DNA of 64,000 bases from JABDMH01 sp965223215 (GCA_965223215.1 CBDCVZ010000010.1:5952001-6016000); one strand, 5' to 3'. Shown: positions 26,472 to 36,373, counted from the first letter of the stretch. Notes: generated by a model not told the origin, from the letters alone. Made by a program: numbers and translations.

Positions 26472-27527
26472 TCATTGACGCTGCCCCTGGTTATTCGAAG
26501 ATTCATGGTGGAGGAGCCATTTCTTCCGCCAGATTCCCCCAGCATAACCAGTGGGGGATCCATCAGAACCGATGATACGATGGCAGGGTACTAAGAGGGC
26601 GAGTCGATTGGCACCATTGGCCCTGGCCACGGCACGGACAGCTTTCGGTCGATCAAGTTGGTTTGCCAGGGCCAGATATGACCTTGTTTGTGCAAACGGT
26701 ACGGTTTGCAGTGTTTGCCATACCCTAAGTTGAAAAGCGGTGCCAACTAGCTCCAGGTTCACATCAAATGAATGCCTCTGGCCGGCAAAGTATTGCTTAA
26801 GCTCCGTGGTAAGCTCGCGCAGCACGGGATTGAAACCTTGGATAATTTTGGTGTCGACCTTTTTTAGCAATAGAGCAATTTGCGTGGCCAAATTGGGTCT
26901 GTCGGCAAACTCCAGGAGGGCTACTCCGTCCTCGGTGGCCATTGCAATCATGGGTCCCAGTGGGGTTAAGATTCGACAGGAGACCAATACAGTTAACTTA
27001 CCAAGATTACTGGGTGCTACTCCCAAGGCCTTCTTGACACCCTGTCCAAAACCGCTGAGTGATTCGTACCCATGTTCGAAAGCCACTCTTGTCGTTTTTT
27101 TCCCATCAGACAGCCCGGCTCGTGCTCGATTAATCACCAGTTGTCGTTGATATTTTTGAAAAGTCATTCCATAATTTTTCTTAAACCACCTTCTCACGCG
27201 CACAGGATCAATGCCGGCCACCATCAAATCATGATCTTTCAGTTTGAGTGCCGGCTTGTCGCACATTAATTTGAATAACGGCTCCAGCCATTCGGGCAGG
27301 GCTCCGAGGGGTCTCATGGGTCTGCAGATTTTGCAAGGTCGATAGCCCTTTTTAAGTGCACTCGCAGTGTCTGGAAAATATTCGGTGTTTTCTTTTTTCG
27401 GTTTTCGAGCGGTGCAGCTAGGTCGACAAAAAATACCGGTGGTCTTGACACCAACCAAGAAAATGCCCTCAAACGTGGAATCTTTTTGCAATAATGCTTG
27501 GTACATGGTATCAATGGCAGGAAGCAT
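26472..27527 (-). CDS. ada: Ada: methyl phosphotriester/O6-methylguanine transferase and regulator
   Basis: The protein has 351 residues from the ATG at 27527. The N-terminal Ada zinc domain has four Cys (FCRPSC and CKIC, about Cys34, 38, 65, 68); Cys34 corresponds to the phosphotriester acceptor. An AraC-type helix-turn-helix follows at about 100-170 (RVRRWFKKNYGMTFQKYQRQ). The C-terminal methyltransferase domain ends with the acceptor motif LVPCHRIIG (about Cys315). It directly reverses alkylation damage and, once methylated, activates transcription of its own regulon. All key residues are present. No alkB or alkA is adjacent. Confidence 0.95.
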   Translation of the reverse strand: MLPAIDTMYQALLQKDSTFEGIFLVGVKTTGIFCRPSCTARKPKKENTEYFPDTASALKKGYRPCKICRPMRPLGALPEWLEPLFKLMCDKPALKLKDHDLMVAGIDPVRVRRWFKKNYGMTFQKYQRQLVINRARAGLSDGKKTTRVAFEHGYESLSGFGQGVKKALGVAPSNLGKLTVLVSCRILTPLGPMIAMATEDGVALLEFADRPNLATQIALLLKKVDTKIIQGFNPVLRELTTELKQYFAGQRHSFDVNLELVGTAFQLRVWQTLQTVPFAQTRSYLALANQLDRPKAVRAVARANGANRLALLVPCHRIIGSDGSPTGYAGGIWRKKWLLHHESSNNQGQRQ

Positions 27528-27722
27528 CAATGACTGCAGTTTACATTTTAGTCCATAAAAGTAGGAGATGTCCTAATGGCGATCAACCGAAAAATGGACA
27601 CTTATTTTTTATGTCCAAATGCTCACAAGTTGAATGGACCGGCAATACCTTTGAGACCTAGGTATACGCGTGTCTTTCAATTTGATGACCTAGCTACAGT
27701 GGTATAGTCACTTATGGCAAAA

Positions 27723-28784
27723 CTAGCCATAAATTTTAGAGAGTGATTCTTGATTTTTTAAGAGCCATGCATAAGTGTCGTGCACACAGATTTCAACCGA
27801 CTTTTGAGGGTGCCACTGGGAGACCTCCATCACTTTATGATTATCGGAATAATAAATCCGAACATCGGCTGGTCGCGTGATCCGATCGGAGCCGATGGGT
27901 ATGCTATGACCAGTTACTGATTCGCAGAGTTTGGTTAGTTCCCGTAAGGACACCGTATTATTCTTTCCACCTCCTACATTCCAGATTTTTCCGGTAAATT
28001 CCGGCAAGTGATGAAGCTGATAATCCATCAAGCGACAGGCATCATCGATGTGTAGAATGTCACGAACTTGCTTTCCTTGTCCACCGAATCCCAGATACTT
28101 GAGAGGTTTTTGCCAATGATGCGCTGATAGCCAATGCATTACAATACCTTGATCTACCTTACCCATCTGATGGGGTCCAGCAATGACGCCAAATCTGTTG
28201 ACAATAGATCTTAGCTGAAAAAATTCTTGATACTCGTGTAAGAGATTTTCTGATGCAAATTTTGAAGCACCATAAAATGATTTTGGTCCCACTATTTCAA
28301 ATTCTTCTGAAATCCCTTGGTCTGAATATCCTTTGGATTCATCTGAACCTGCATATTCAAATCTAGATTCCGATTCGCGGTAGGGTATCTCATTTAAAGA
28401 TTTAAATGGATAAACTCGCGAAGTGCTCAAGAATAAAATGGCGGTGCGATGCATTTTTGCAAGCCGCATTAGATTTATGGTGCCACCGAAGTTCGTTTCT
28501 AGCACATAAGTGGGATCGCCATCAATGCCGGACAGTACCGATGGCTCCGCTGCGGCATCGATGATGATATCTGTTTTTGGTAAGGCCTCGACTAGGGCCC
28601 GGTTTCTTACATCACCCTTAATCAAAGCAATGCCGTGCTTCTGCAACCGCGGAATATTTAATTCTGACCCGCGTCTAATTAAATTATCAAAAACCAGCAC
28701 TTTATAATGTGGATATTTCTCAGCCAGGAACACGGCCAAAGAAGAACCCACAAAGCCACATCCCCCGGCTATTAAAATACGCAT
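27723..28784 (-). CDS. NAD-dependent sugar epimerase/dehydratase (CDP-paratose 2-epimerase-like)
   Basis: A 353-residue extended short-chain dehydrogenase. The cofactor motif GGCGFVGSSLA is at the N-terminus. The catalytic pair is Y-x-x-x-K in FYGASKFASENL. The substrate-domain motif RDILHIDDAC and the strand GKIWNVGGGKNNTVSL also match the family. The overall motif order resembles CDP-paratose/tyvelose 2-epimerase and its relatives more than UDP-glucose 4-epimerase. It may supply an unusual sugar for surface glycans (inference). It starts 13 bp after the stop of the SMP-30-like gene, so the two probably form an operon. Confidence 0.88.
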   Translation of the reverse strand: MRILIAGGCGFVGSSLAVFLAEKYPHYKVLVFDNLIRRGSELNIPRLQKHGIALIKGDVRNRALVEALPKTDIIIDAAAEPSVLSGIDGDPTYVLETNFGGTINLMRLAKMHRTAILFLSTSRVYPFKSLNEIPYRESESRFEYAGSDESKGYSDQGISEEFEIVGPKSFYGASKFASENLLHEYQEFFQLRSIVNRFGVIAGPHQMGKVDQGIVMHWLSAHHWQKPLKYLGFGGQGKQVRDILHIDDACRLMDYQLHHLPEFTGKIWNVGGGKNNTVSLRELTKLCESVTGHSIPIGSDRITRPADVRIYYSDNHKVMEVSQWHPQKSVEICVHDTYAWLLKNQESLSKIYG

Positions 28785-28797
28785 GAAAAATACTGGA

Positions 28798-29838
28798 TTA
28801 GTTGCCTAATTTCAGTCGCAGCAAAAACATATCGGCCGTAATAAATAGATTTTTATGATCGGCGTCGAAGGCGCAATTAGAAGTGGCTTCCCCTGTTTTT
28901 AATTTGCCCAGTACTTCGGCCTCAGGACTAAAGATCCAAACTCCACCCGGGCCAGTGGCAAAGATCATTCCATTGGGGTGTACTTTGAGGCCATCTGGTA
29001 GGCCCTTTTCAGCGCCCACCTGATCAGTGGCATCGAAAAAAACACGTCCGTTGCTGATGTTTTTTTGCCCATCAAGGTCATAGGCCATCCAAACCGCTCT
29101 TTCGGGATCAGAATTCGCAACGTACAGGATCGATTCATCTGGTGAGAGTGCAATGCCGTTCGGCCGGCTCATTTGATCGGTGAGGAGGGTGAGACTTCCA
29201 TCAGTGCCGTATCGATAGACACCCTGGAATGGAATTTCTTTGGCGGGGTCATCGACATTGCCTTCCAAGCCGTAAGGTGGATCGGTAAAAAATAGTGTTT
29301 GGTCTTTGGCAAAGGTGGCATCATTTGGGCTATTAAAGCGCCTGCCTTCATACTTATCCACGATGGTTTCATAGGCGGCCACTGGATTGGTGAAAGTGCC
29401 AGTGTACTTGGCAATCCTTCGATCTCCATGTTGACACAGTACGAGTTCATTTGCATGGTTTAAAAGCAGGCCGTTCGACCCTGGTTCGCCCTTTCGTTCG
29501 ATGGTTCCAGTAAAACCCGATGGCTGTAAATACAATTCCTTACCTCCAGATTCGGTCCATTTGAAGATGGCATTTGGCGGAATATCACTGTACAGAAGCA
29601 TGTTTTCGGAGGCTACCCATACCGGTCCTTCCGTCCAATCATGGCCTTCAGCTAAGACTTCTAATACGGCATCTTCTGAAATAATGGCTTTCAAGCGCTC
29701 ATCCAAGAATTCTATTGAGCCGACGGTCTGGATGGTTTTCGAAGGATCGTCTGATGATGTCTCGTGGCTGTCGCTTTCCTTAGTTCCACAGCCCAGTTGC
29801 ACAAATGTGAGACCAATCAGTAGCAAAAAAACTCGCAT
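28798..29838 (-). CDS. SMP-30/gluconolactonase-like lipoprotein
   Basis: The protein has 346 residues from the ATG at 29838, giving lipobox V-Q-L-G-C (Cys17). The following six-bladed-propeller sequence carries the family's landmarks: LAEGHDWTEGPVWV, the metal-site region with RFNSPNDATFAKDQTLFFTD, RPNGIALSPDESILYVANSD, and GLPDGLKVHPNGMIFATGPG. It should hydrolyse a sugar lactone or related ester in the periplasm or on the outer membrane. It lies 13 bp upstream of the epimerase gene in the same direction. Confidence 0.93.
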   Translation of the reverse strand: MRVFLLLIGLTFVQLGCGTKESDSHETSSDDPSKTIQTVGSIEFLDERLKAIISEDAVLEVLAEGHDWTEGPVWVASENMLLYSDIPPNAIFKWTESGGKELYLQPSGFTGTIERKGEPGSNGLLLNHANELVLCQHGDRRIAKYTGTFTNPVAAYETIVDKYEGRRFNSPNDATFAKDQTLFFTDPPYGLEGNVDDPAKEIPFQGVYRYGTDGSLTLLTDQMSRPNGIALSPDESILYVANSDPERAVWMAYDLDGQKNISNGRVFFDATDQVGAEKGLPDGLKVHPNGMIFATGPGGVWIFSPEAEVLGKLKTGEATSNCAFDADHKNLFITADMFLLRLKLGN

Positions 29839-29971
29839 GTATTTCAAATTTTTCGTTTCTTAAAGTTAGACATTTCGCAGTATGAAGTGTTGCATAATTA
29901 TCTATCAGATTTGTACTTGTTCATTTTCATGACCGTACAGGATATCAGTAAAAAGCAAAGAAGAGTCTTAG

Positions 29972-30244
29972 ATGGCTATCGTAAAATTTACCCGGGCACT
30001 CAGACGATTTTATCCAGATCTAAAACCTTTGCAAATTGATGCAGTCAGTATTGCGGAAGTACTAGCTGAAATCAATCGGCAACATCCTGGACTTGCTGAC
30101 TACATCGTGGACGAGCGAGGTAAATTGAGGCAACATGTCAATATTTTTATCAATAACTCTCTGATCAACGACCGAGAAGCACTCAGCGATACTGTGGCTG
30201 CCCATGAAGAGGTTTACATCATGCAGGCACTATCAGGTGGATAA
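29972..30244 (+). CDS. MoaD/ThiS-like ubiquitin-fold sulfur-carrier protein
   Basis: A 90-residue protein of the size of MoaD/ThiS, ending in Gly-Gly (QALSGG), the residue pair that is adenylated and thiocarboxylated in this family. The beta-grasp pattern is visible: VKFTRALRRFY, SIAEVLAEINRQHPGLADYI, HVNIFINNSLI, and a late AAHEEVYIMQALSGG. It is slightly longer than canonical MoaD. No MoaE, MoeB, ThiF or ThiG gene is adjacent. The next gene, 16 bp downstream, is a BNR-repeat protein, a pairing I recall from many genomes without a known function. Confidence 0.9.
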   Translation: MAIVKFTRALRRFYPDLKPLQIDAVSIAEVLAEINRQHPGLADYIVDERGKLRQHVNIFINNSLINDREALSDTVAAHEEVYIMQALSGG

Positions 30245-30260
30245 TCCAATACATCTTTAG

Positions 30261-31334
30261 ATGAGCAGGCAAGTTTTAGTAGGTACAAGAAAGGGATTAT
30301 TGCTCCTGGAAGCAAGGGGAACAAGCTTTGAAATAAGGAGGGATTATTTTCGCGGTATTCCTGTGAGTATGGTATATCGTGATCCGAGCACAAATTTCTG
30401 GTGGGTTGCCCTCGATCATGGACATTGGGGGATCAAATTGCATCTTTCTAAAGACAGGGGAAATACATGGGAAGAACTGGAGGCACCCAAGTATCCGGAA
30501 GGAACACTCATTAAGGAGGGGGTGCTGGCCAGCCTGAAATACATTTGGGCTTTTGCTGCGGCCGGGCCAAACCATCCCGGTAAAATCTATATTGGTACCG
30601 AGCCGGGAGGTCTATTCGAATCTGACAGTGATGATTTTCTGCTCAATCAGGCTCTATGGAGTCATCCATCACGTGAATCATCCTGGTTTGGAGCAGGTCG
30701 AGATTATCCTGGCATCCATTCTATCATCGTGGATCCTAAAGATGATAATCACCTATATGTTGGCATCAGTGTTGCCGGTGTGTTTGAATCTAGAGATAGA
30801 GGCAAATCTTGGCAACCGAAAAACCATGGCCTAAAAGCCGAATACCTTCCTGATCCTAATGCGGAGGTCGGACAAGACCCACATTTACTCATAGCGCATC
30901 CAGCGGACGTAAATATCATGTGGCAGCAAAATCATTGTGGCATCTTCCGGAGCACAAATGGTGGAGCTAATTGGACGGATATTAGTGATCCAGAGGGCGC
31001 TGCAAGGTTCGGTTTTGCCATTGCCCTTGATGACCGACAGTTCGACCGTGCCTGGGTAGCTCCTGCCATCAGTGACGAAATCAGAATCGCACACGATGCG
31101 GCACTTTGCATTGCAAGAACAGACGATGCTGGAAAAACGTGGCAATACTTTAGCAAGGGACTACCTCAAATCTTCTGTTATGATCTAATTTATCGGCATT
31201 GTCTAATTGCCAAAGATGACGACGTTTTATTTGGGACTACTACGGGCAATTTGTTCCACTCAAATGATGCAGGAGAATCCTGGCAAGTCCTCTCACATCA
31301 CTTGCCGCTGATTTATTGCATGACCTTCATCTGA
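30261..31334 (+). CDS. BNR/sialidase-like beta-propeller protein paired with MoaD-like protein
   Basis: A 357-residue cytoplasmic-looking protein (no signal peptide). Five Asp-box/BNR motifs are visible: SKDRGNTWEEL, SRDRGKSWQPK, STNGGANWTDI, TDDAGKTWQYF and SNDAGESWQVL. The start MSRQVLVGTRKGLLLLE is typical for this family, which databases often call exo-alpha-sialidase or glycosyl hydrolase although no enzymatic activity is established. The absence of a signal peptide argues against degradation of external glycans. It follows the MoaD-like gene by 16 bp, so the two are cotranscribed and may act together (inference). Confidence 0.88.
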   Translation: MSRQVLVGTRKGLLLLEARGTSFEIRRDYFRGIPVSMVYRDPSTNFWWVALDHGHWGIKLHLSKDRGNTWEELEAPKYPEGTLIKEGVLASLKYIWAFAAAGPNHPGKIYIGTEPGGLFESDSDDFLLNQALWSHPSRESSWFGAGRDYPGIHSIIVDPKDDNHLYVGISVAGVFESRDRGKSWQPKNHGLKAEYLPDPNAEVGQDPHLLIAHPADVNIMWQQNHCGIFRSTNGGANWTDISDPEGAARFGFAIALDDRQFDRAWVAPAISDEIRIAHDAALCIARTDDAGKTWQYFSKGLPQIFCYDLIYRHCLIAKDDDVLFGTTTGNLFHSNDAGESWQVLSHHLPLIYCMTFI

Positions 31335-31755
31335 TTGAATCATTGATCACCACCGTGTGGCCCTTATTGCCACCTAGCCACTGTAAGAACACAGAGAGCC
31401 TTGCACTCCCCATCCCGGTTTTAAGAATCCCCCTCACCAACGCCTAGGTCATTGGAACCAGGGCCGCTCACTTCGAGTCTGGAGCTATGAACTTGGCAGG
31501 ACCGATTTTATTGAAGGGGAGTAAGTAGATCCCCACTGCCTTGTTAAAGTCACAGCACTCTTCAAATTTTCCGGTAGAAAATATATTAAATATCCCAATG
31601 ATATAGGTCTATCTTAACAGCATAAATGCGAGTATTTTAATATTTTACAAGTAGTCTGCTGCCTGAATTAATTATGAAATAGTGCAATGTTTTCCAGGAA
31701 TTAAGGCAATATGATAGTAGCAGCTGGTTTGATTGACTTCAAAAACTGACAAGAT
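31335..31755. other. Intergenic region, no gene seen
   Basis: This 421-bp stretch has no convincing coding sequence, RNA gene or strong terminator. The second half is very A/T-rich and probably holds the promoter of the VIT-domain gene, but I find no exact TAnnTTTG box. Confidence 0.6.
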
Positions 31756-33855
31756 ATGTTTCGTCGTGCTCTCTTCTTCCTGATATTAAGTGCCAGTATC
31801 TCCCTACAGGCTCAAGAATTATTTATTCGCGCTCCGCGAATCTCCAATTGGGATCTAAGACCAGGTACCTTACAAGATGTCGACTATTGGATAACACCTG
31901 GTGCCACTTTTATTCAAATTGATGCAGACTTCACCATTTCTGCAGCAGGTACCCATTTTTCTGCCAGAGATACGCTTGAAGCGGTACTGAATTTGTCGTT
32001 GCCTGATCAATCGGTTGTCACTGATTCTTGGTTATGGATCGAGAATTCCATTATCAAGGCACGCATTCAGGATCGCTGGACCGCTGAGGACCAGTTTGAG
32101 GAGATCGTCATGCGCAACCTTGATCCGTCTATCTTAACTCGAGGATTTAATCAGCAATATGAACTGAAGGTGTTTCCGATGACTGTGAATTGGAACCGGA
32201 GGGTCCGCATTTCATTTGTGATACCTGCAGCCTTAGACGATGGTCAACTGTCGTGCATACTTCCAAATTCAATACTCCCCACTCAACAAATTGCAGATGA
32301 CGAAATTGAGATCCACGTTCGAGCAAGGGAGAGCTTGGACGTGTTAACCATTGGTGACCAAGTGGAAATTTCAACTCAACCTGGTTTAATCACTTCAAGG
32401 CTCTTACCTAAGAATGCATTCGGTAGTCAAATTTCATTCGCTGCGCCTGATGTGCAATATTTGCTTCAAACCTATTCACTCGAGGATCAGAAATACTTCG
32501 GATTAAATCTCGATGATGAGCAATTTTTACAGAAGGTCTCAGGAGTTGATAAATCGCTATTCATTTTTGACTATTCTCTTGCCAATAGCATTGAAAACCT
32601 ATCGGAAATCTGTGATGCCTTGGTCAATGGCCTGAGAGCTTCTTTTGCGGAAGAAGAGCAACTGGCGCTGTTTATTGACCCAGACCAGGTGCTTGAGTGG
32701 ACACCTGCTACCGAGGATGGGATTAAAGAATTTGCTGCCAAAATTAGAGCAAGCGATGGTTTCAGCGATTTGCCGGATGCATTAATTATGGGGATAGAAT
32801 ATGGCCATGATTTGGGTGCAGATCAGATCTTTTTGGTCAGTAACTCATCGCCCAATTGGAATGCTGATCAGATAAGTAAAGCCTTACAATGGTCGCGAGA
32901 TGCAAACCAGGAGAATCTGCCAATTCATGTCATTTCCTACCAAAATACCAATTGGACCACCCAGAGTCTCAACGGATTGCATTTTGAGAATAACAATTAC
33001 TTCCTGGAAAATTTAACCGCCGCTCATCAGGGAAGTTTGACGGTTGCTCCCAGAGAAGAAGCGATTTCACCGGAGGTTTTTTCCAGCTTACGCGCTCGCG
33101 GCAGACAAGTTCATCGGGCCATCGATGTTGATGTACCAAGCGGACTCGCATATGCCGCGGAGCAGCATGGTGGAATCTATTATGGCAGGTATTTTGGCGA
33201 TGAAGAATTTGAGGTGACCATTATAGATATTACCAATCAGAAAATTGATACCGTTCTCAAAGTCAAACCCAATGTTAAAGGCGTAAGTCATCCCATCATG
33301 CAGCAGTGGGCTGGTCTGCAAATAGAGGAAATGTCCAATTCGCTCAATGGGGGATATTACTACTATGATTTTGATGAGCGCATCTTTGATATTATCTCCT
33401 TAAGCTTAGACAGCCGGGTGCTATCATCTTACACCGCCCTTTTGGCGTTGGAGCCTGCCCTAGGTGGCAAAGTGTGTGAGTTCTGCGATGTAGAAGAACC
33501 TGGCGGGCAAATTAGCAGAGATTTCGTCTTCAATACCCTTGGTACCGAAATGACCACAAGTGATGATAACTCATTAACTCCTGTAGAGGAAATTGAGTGG
33601 ACGCCATGGCAACTTCGAATTTCACCCAACCCGGCTCATGATCTGGTCAGGATTGAGATCTCAGACGAATTGCCAGAACACAATCTAGAGGTGAAAGTCT
33701 TTGATTTGAAGGGCAGTAATTTACTCGAAATTAGTGCTTCCAATCAGTATTTGCTCGAACTGGATGTCGGCCACTTTCTCGCTGGCATGTACTTTTTGCA
33801 CATCCGGATCGACGGTGAGATGTTCGTGAGGAAACTCGTTGTACAGAGGAGTTAG
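31756..33855 (+). CDS. VIT/vWA-like T9SS-exported protein
   Basis: A 699-residue protein with signal peptide (FRRALFFLILSASISLQA). Residues ~45-185 look like a VIT domain: paired beta-strands with EAVLNLSLPDQSVV, an Asp/Glu-rich DRWTAEDQFEEIVMRNLDP and YELKVFPMTVNWNRRVRISF. A vWA-like fold follows (LFIFDYSLANS, AALFIDPDQ-like strand, DALIMGIEYGHDLGADQIFL), but its metal site is DYSLANS rather than DxSxS, so it is probably non-metal-binding. The SRVLSSYTALLALEP element is typical of VIT-vWA proteins. The last ~85 residues (RISPNPAHDLVRI ... FLAGMYFLHI) are a T9SS type A sorting domain. It is likely a surface adhesion or protein-binding protein. Confidence 0.82.
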   Translation: MFRRALFFLILSASISLQAQELFIRAPRISNWDLRPGTLQDVDYWITPGATFIQIDADFTISAAGTHFSARDTLEAVLNLSLPDQSVVTDSWLWIENSIIKARIQDRWTAEDQFEEIVMRNLDPSILTRGFNQQYELKVFPMTVNWNRRVRISFVIPAALDDGQLSCILPNSILPTQQIADDEIEIHVRARESLDVLTIGDQVEISTQPGLITSRLLPKNAFGSQISFAAPDVQYLLQTYSLEDQKYFGLNLDDEQFLQKVSGVDKSLFIFDYSLANSIENLSEICDALVNGLRASFAEEEQLALFIDPDQVLEWTPATEDGIKEFAAKIRASDGFSDLPDALIMGIEYGHDLGADQIFLVSNSSPNWNADQISKALQWSRDANQENLPIHVISYQNTNWTTQSLNGLHFENNNYFLENLTAAHQGSLTVAPREEAISPEVFSSLRARGRQVHRAIDVDVPSGLAYAAEQHGGIYYGRYFGDEEFEVTIIDITNQKIDTVLKVKPNVKGVSHPIMQQWAGLQIEEMSNSLNGGYYYYDFDERIFDIISLSLDSRVLSSYTALLALEPALGGKVCEFCDVEEPGGQISRDFVFNTLGTEMTTSDDNSLTPVEEIEWTPWQLRISPNPAHDLVRIEISDELPEHNLEVKVFDLKGSNLLEISASNQYLLELDVGHFLAGMYFLHIRIDGEMFVRKLVVQRS

Positions 33856-34031
33856 GCAGAGTTGCATGCATCGAATCTGGTCAAAAAAAAGGTGGTTGTC
33901 CAGCCTACTGTTTAGGCATCTGCTTGTGTTAGTTACGTCTATTGCAACGGATTTTCCCCTCGAATTTATGCTGTCAATTGACTGCTAAAAGACAGTTGCG
34001 CCACTGTGATAGAAATGTGAACATTTTGTGA

Positions 34032-34061
34032 TTTGGTTGCTAGGCTTTCCAGCTAATCTTG
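34032..34061 (+). promoter_or_regulatory. Candidate promoter for the spondin-repeat gene
   Basis: TTTG (34032-34035) and TAATCTTG (34054-34061; one mismatch to TAnnTTTG) are 18 bp apart and lie 41 bp before the ATG at 34103. Confidence 0.4.
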
Positions 34062-34102
34062 TGACAGTCATTTTAACATCCTTATTTACTTAATCACAAG
34101 AA

Positions 34103-36373
34103 ATGCTGAAAATGAAGAAAGTTTTTTATACACTCATTCTACTGGTTGTTTGGGGATATGGAGCTACGCTGATGGCGCAGCCACAGTTTTTTAAAGTCCA
34201 GATCACAAACGTTGGCCAGCCGTATGATTATTTGAGTAGTGGGGCGTTTGCCGTACCGGTAGATTCTGCTAATCCCGGACCGCTGTTGCCGGGAGCTGCC
34301 TATGAGTTCTCTTTTTACGCTACACCCGGCAGTAAATTGACGTTTGCCACTATGTTTGTACAGTCAAATGATTTATTTCTGGCTCCGGATGAAGAAGGTA
34401 TTGACCTCTTTGACGATATGGGAAATCCCCTAGCTGGAGAACTGGCAGATCAACTACAGCTCTGGGATCCAGGTACAGAAATCAATGAGTCACCGGGTGA
34501 AGGACAAAATCAAGCACCACGCCAGGCAGGGCCCGATACTGGACAAGCAGACCCAGATTCCACGGTACGCCTCGTCGACGATGGATTTCAATATCCTGGC
34601 ATCCTCGAAACTCTCAGTGCCATGCTGATGGCTGAAGACGGTGGAAGATTTACCCTGCGGCTTGAAAATATTGCCGGAGACTCCGCACTGCAGGTCTCTG
34701 ACAGCACTTTCGCACCGGTTATTTTTTCACCAGGCGTGTTCGTGGTACACGCAGAGCCTGCCCCACTGTTCACGGTGGGTGAGCGCGATCGAAGTTTAGG
34801 ATTAGAAGCTGTTGCTGAAGACGGCGCTCCTGGTGCCCTGGCCGATGCCTTGGCCAAAAATACGGGCGCCACCCCTATCTTGTCGCCCGGTATTTATGCG
34901 GTCCACGAAGATGCTGATCCATTTTTTACGGTAGGTGAGCCAGATCGAGCCATGGGTTTGGAGGCAATAGCCGAAGATGGCAACCCCGGGATGCTGGCTG
35001 GAGCACTAAGAGATGCTCCCGACCTAACTGCGGGAGCATTTGCGATACCCGTTGGAGCAGATATGCCAGGACCCATCTTACCTGGTGGATCCTATGAGTT
35101 TGTTATCGCCTCTGGACCCCAAGGCCGACTCTCCCTTACTACTATGTTCGTTCAGTCCAATGATTTATTTTACGCTCCCGGAGGACACGGTATTGCACTT
35201 TTTGACATTGAAGGAAATCCGATCGACGGGGATGTTAGCTCTGAAGTCACCTTGTGGGATGCTGGTACCGAGGCCAACGAATTTCCTGGCGTTGGGGCAA
35301 ATCAAGCACCAAGACAGGTCGCGGCTAATTCTGGCGCCATCGACACGAACAATCTTATTCGACTTGTGGAGGATGGATTCAGCTATCCCGCTGACACTTC
35401 CGTGATTAAGGTCGCCATAACTCCGCTGTCCGCCATTGACTTCACTGTACGGATTGAAAATGTGTCCAGTGGTAACACACAACCCATTAATGAGACCGAT
35501 TCTGTGGCCGTGCCCTTGTCTCCAGGGGTATGGGTGTTACACAGTTTGGAGGCACCTTTTTTCGATGAAGGTTCGCTCGACCGTGGTCTCGGGCTTGAGG
35601 GGATTGCCGAAGATGGAGACCCAGCCGTATTGGGTTCATATTTAAGTGGAAAGATGGGTACACCTAGTGGGATATTTAACACCCCAATAGATTCGACCGG
35701 CCCCGGACCATTATTCCCTGGTGCATCCTATGAATTCAATTTGAGGGCCGCTCCGGGCATGTATTTAAATTTAGCTACGATGTTCGTTCAATCGAATGAT
35801 CTGTTTTATGCTCCCGATGGTTTTGGGATTCCATTGTTTGATGTAGATGGACAAGCCATCAGTGGTGATGTGTCGGACCAGTTTTTGCTTTGGGATGCAG
35901 GTACCGAATTGAATGAGCAACCAGGGGTGGGTCCTAACCAGGCGCCAAGACAGATGGGTGCCAATACAGGTGAGGCTGATCCAGACAGCTTAGTCCGGAT
36001 CGCTTCTGATGACTTTATCTATCCAATGAATGAAGATGTGATTAAGGTGACTATCAACCCAGTAGATTCGATGACGACGACCATCGCAGAGGTGCACCTG
36101 GGCGATGGTAGAGAGGCTTCACTGCGTGTCTTTCCCAATCCACTAGGGGAATCCTCCAGCATAGAAGTGCACCTCTCCGATGCCGATTTATTAGGGTTAG
36201 AACTCTATGATTTGGCAGGCCGGCGCATCAAGTCAGTTTTACCGCTACAATTACTAAAGGCTGGAAATCATCAAATACCCTTTTCGGCGGTTGATTTAAG
36301 AGCCGGCCTGTATTTCCTTGCAGCGAGGAACTCGAATGGGATTGTTGGTGGCACTACGGTGCTCAGACTTTAA
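34103..36373 (+). CDS. Spondin-domain repeat protein, T9SS-exported
   Basis: A 756-residue protein with signal peptide (FYTLILLVVWGYGATLMA). It is built from two interleaved repeats. Type A (~120 residues; about 45-165, 309-429, 521-641) carries PGP.LPG..YEF, TMFVQSNDLF and NQAPRQ. Type B (~44 residues; about 207-250, 259-302, 471-514) carries SPG(V/I) ... GLE.(V/I)AEDG.P. Both are pieces of the bacterial Spondin_N domain, so the order is A-B-B-A-B-A. The C-terminus (RVFPNPLGESSSI ... LRAGLYFLAARN) is a T9SS type A sorting domain. Spondin domains are extracellular adhesion modules. A strong terminator follows 73 bp downstream. Confidence 0.9.
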   Translation: MLKMKKVFYTLILLVVWGYGATLMAQPQFFKVQITNVGQPYDYLSSGAFAVPVDSANPGPLLPGAAYEFSFYATPGSKLTFATMFVQSNDLFLAPDEEGIDLFDDMGNPLAGELADQLQLWDPGTEINESPGEGQNQAPRQAGPDTGQADPDSTVRLVDDGFQYPGILETLSAMLMAEDGGRFTLRLENIAGDSALQVSDSTFAPVIFSPGVFVVHAEPAPLFTVGERDRSLGLEAVAEDGAPGALADALAKNTGATPILSPGIYAVHEDADPFFTVGEPDRAMGLEAIAEDGNPGMLAGALRDAPDLTAGAFAIPVGADMPGPILPGGSYEFVIASGPQGRLSLTTMFVQSNDLFYAPGGHGIALFDIEGNPIDGDVSSEVTLWDAGTEANEFPGVGANQAPRQVAANSGAIDTNNLIRLVEDGFSYPADTSVIKVAITPLSAIDFTVRIENVSSGNTQPINETDSVAVPLSPGVWVLHSLEAPFFDEGSLDRGLGLEGIAEDGDPAVLGSYLSGKMGTPSGIFNTPIDSTGPGPLFPGASYEFNLRAAPGMYLNLATMFVQSNDLFYAPDGFGIPLFDVDGQAISGDVSDQFLLWDAGTELNEQPGVGPNQAPRQMGANTGEADPDSLVRIASDDFIYPMNEDVIKVTINPVDSMTTTIAEVHLGDGREASLRVFPNPLGESSSIEVHLSDADLLGLELYDLAGRRIKSVLPLQLLKAGNHQIPFSAVDLRAGLYFLAARNSNGIVGGTTVLRL

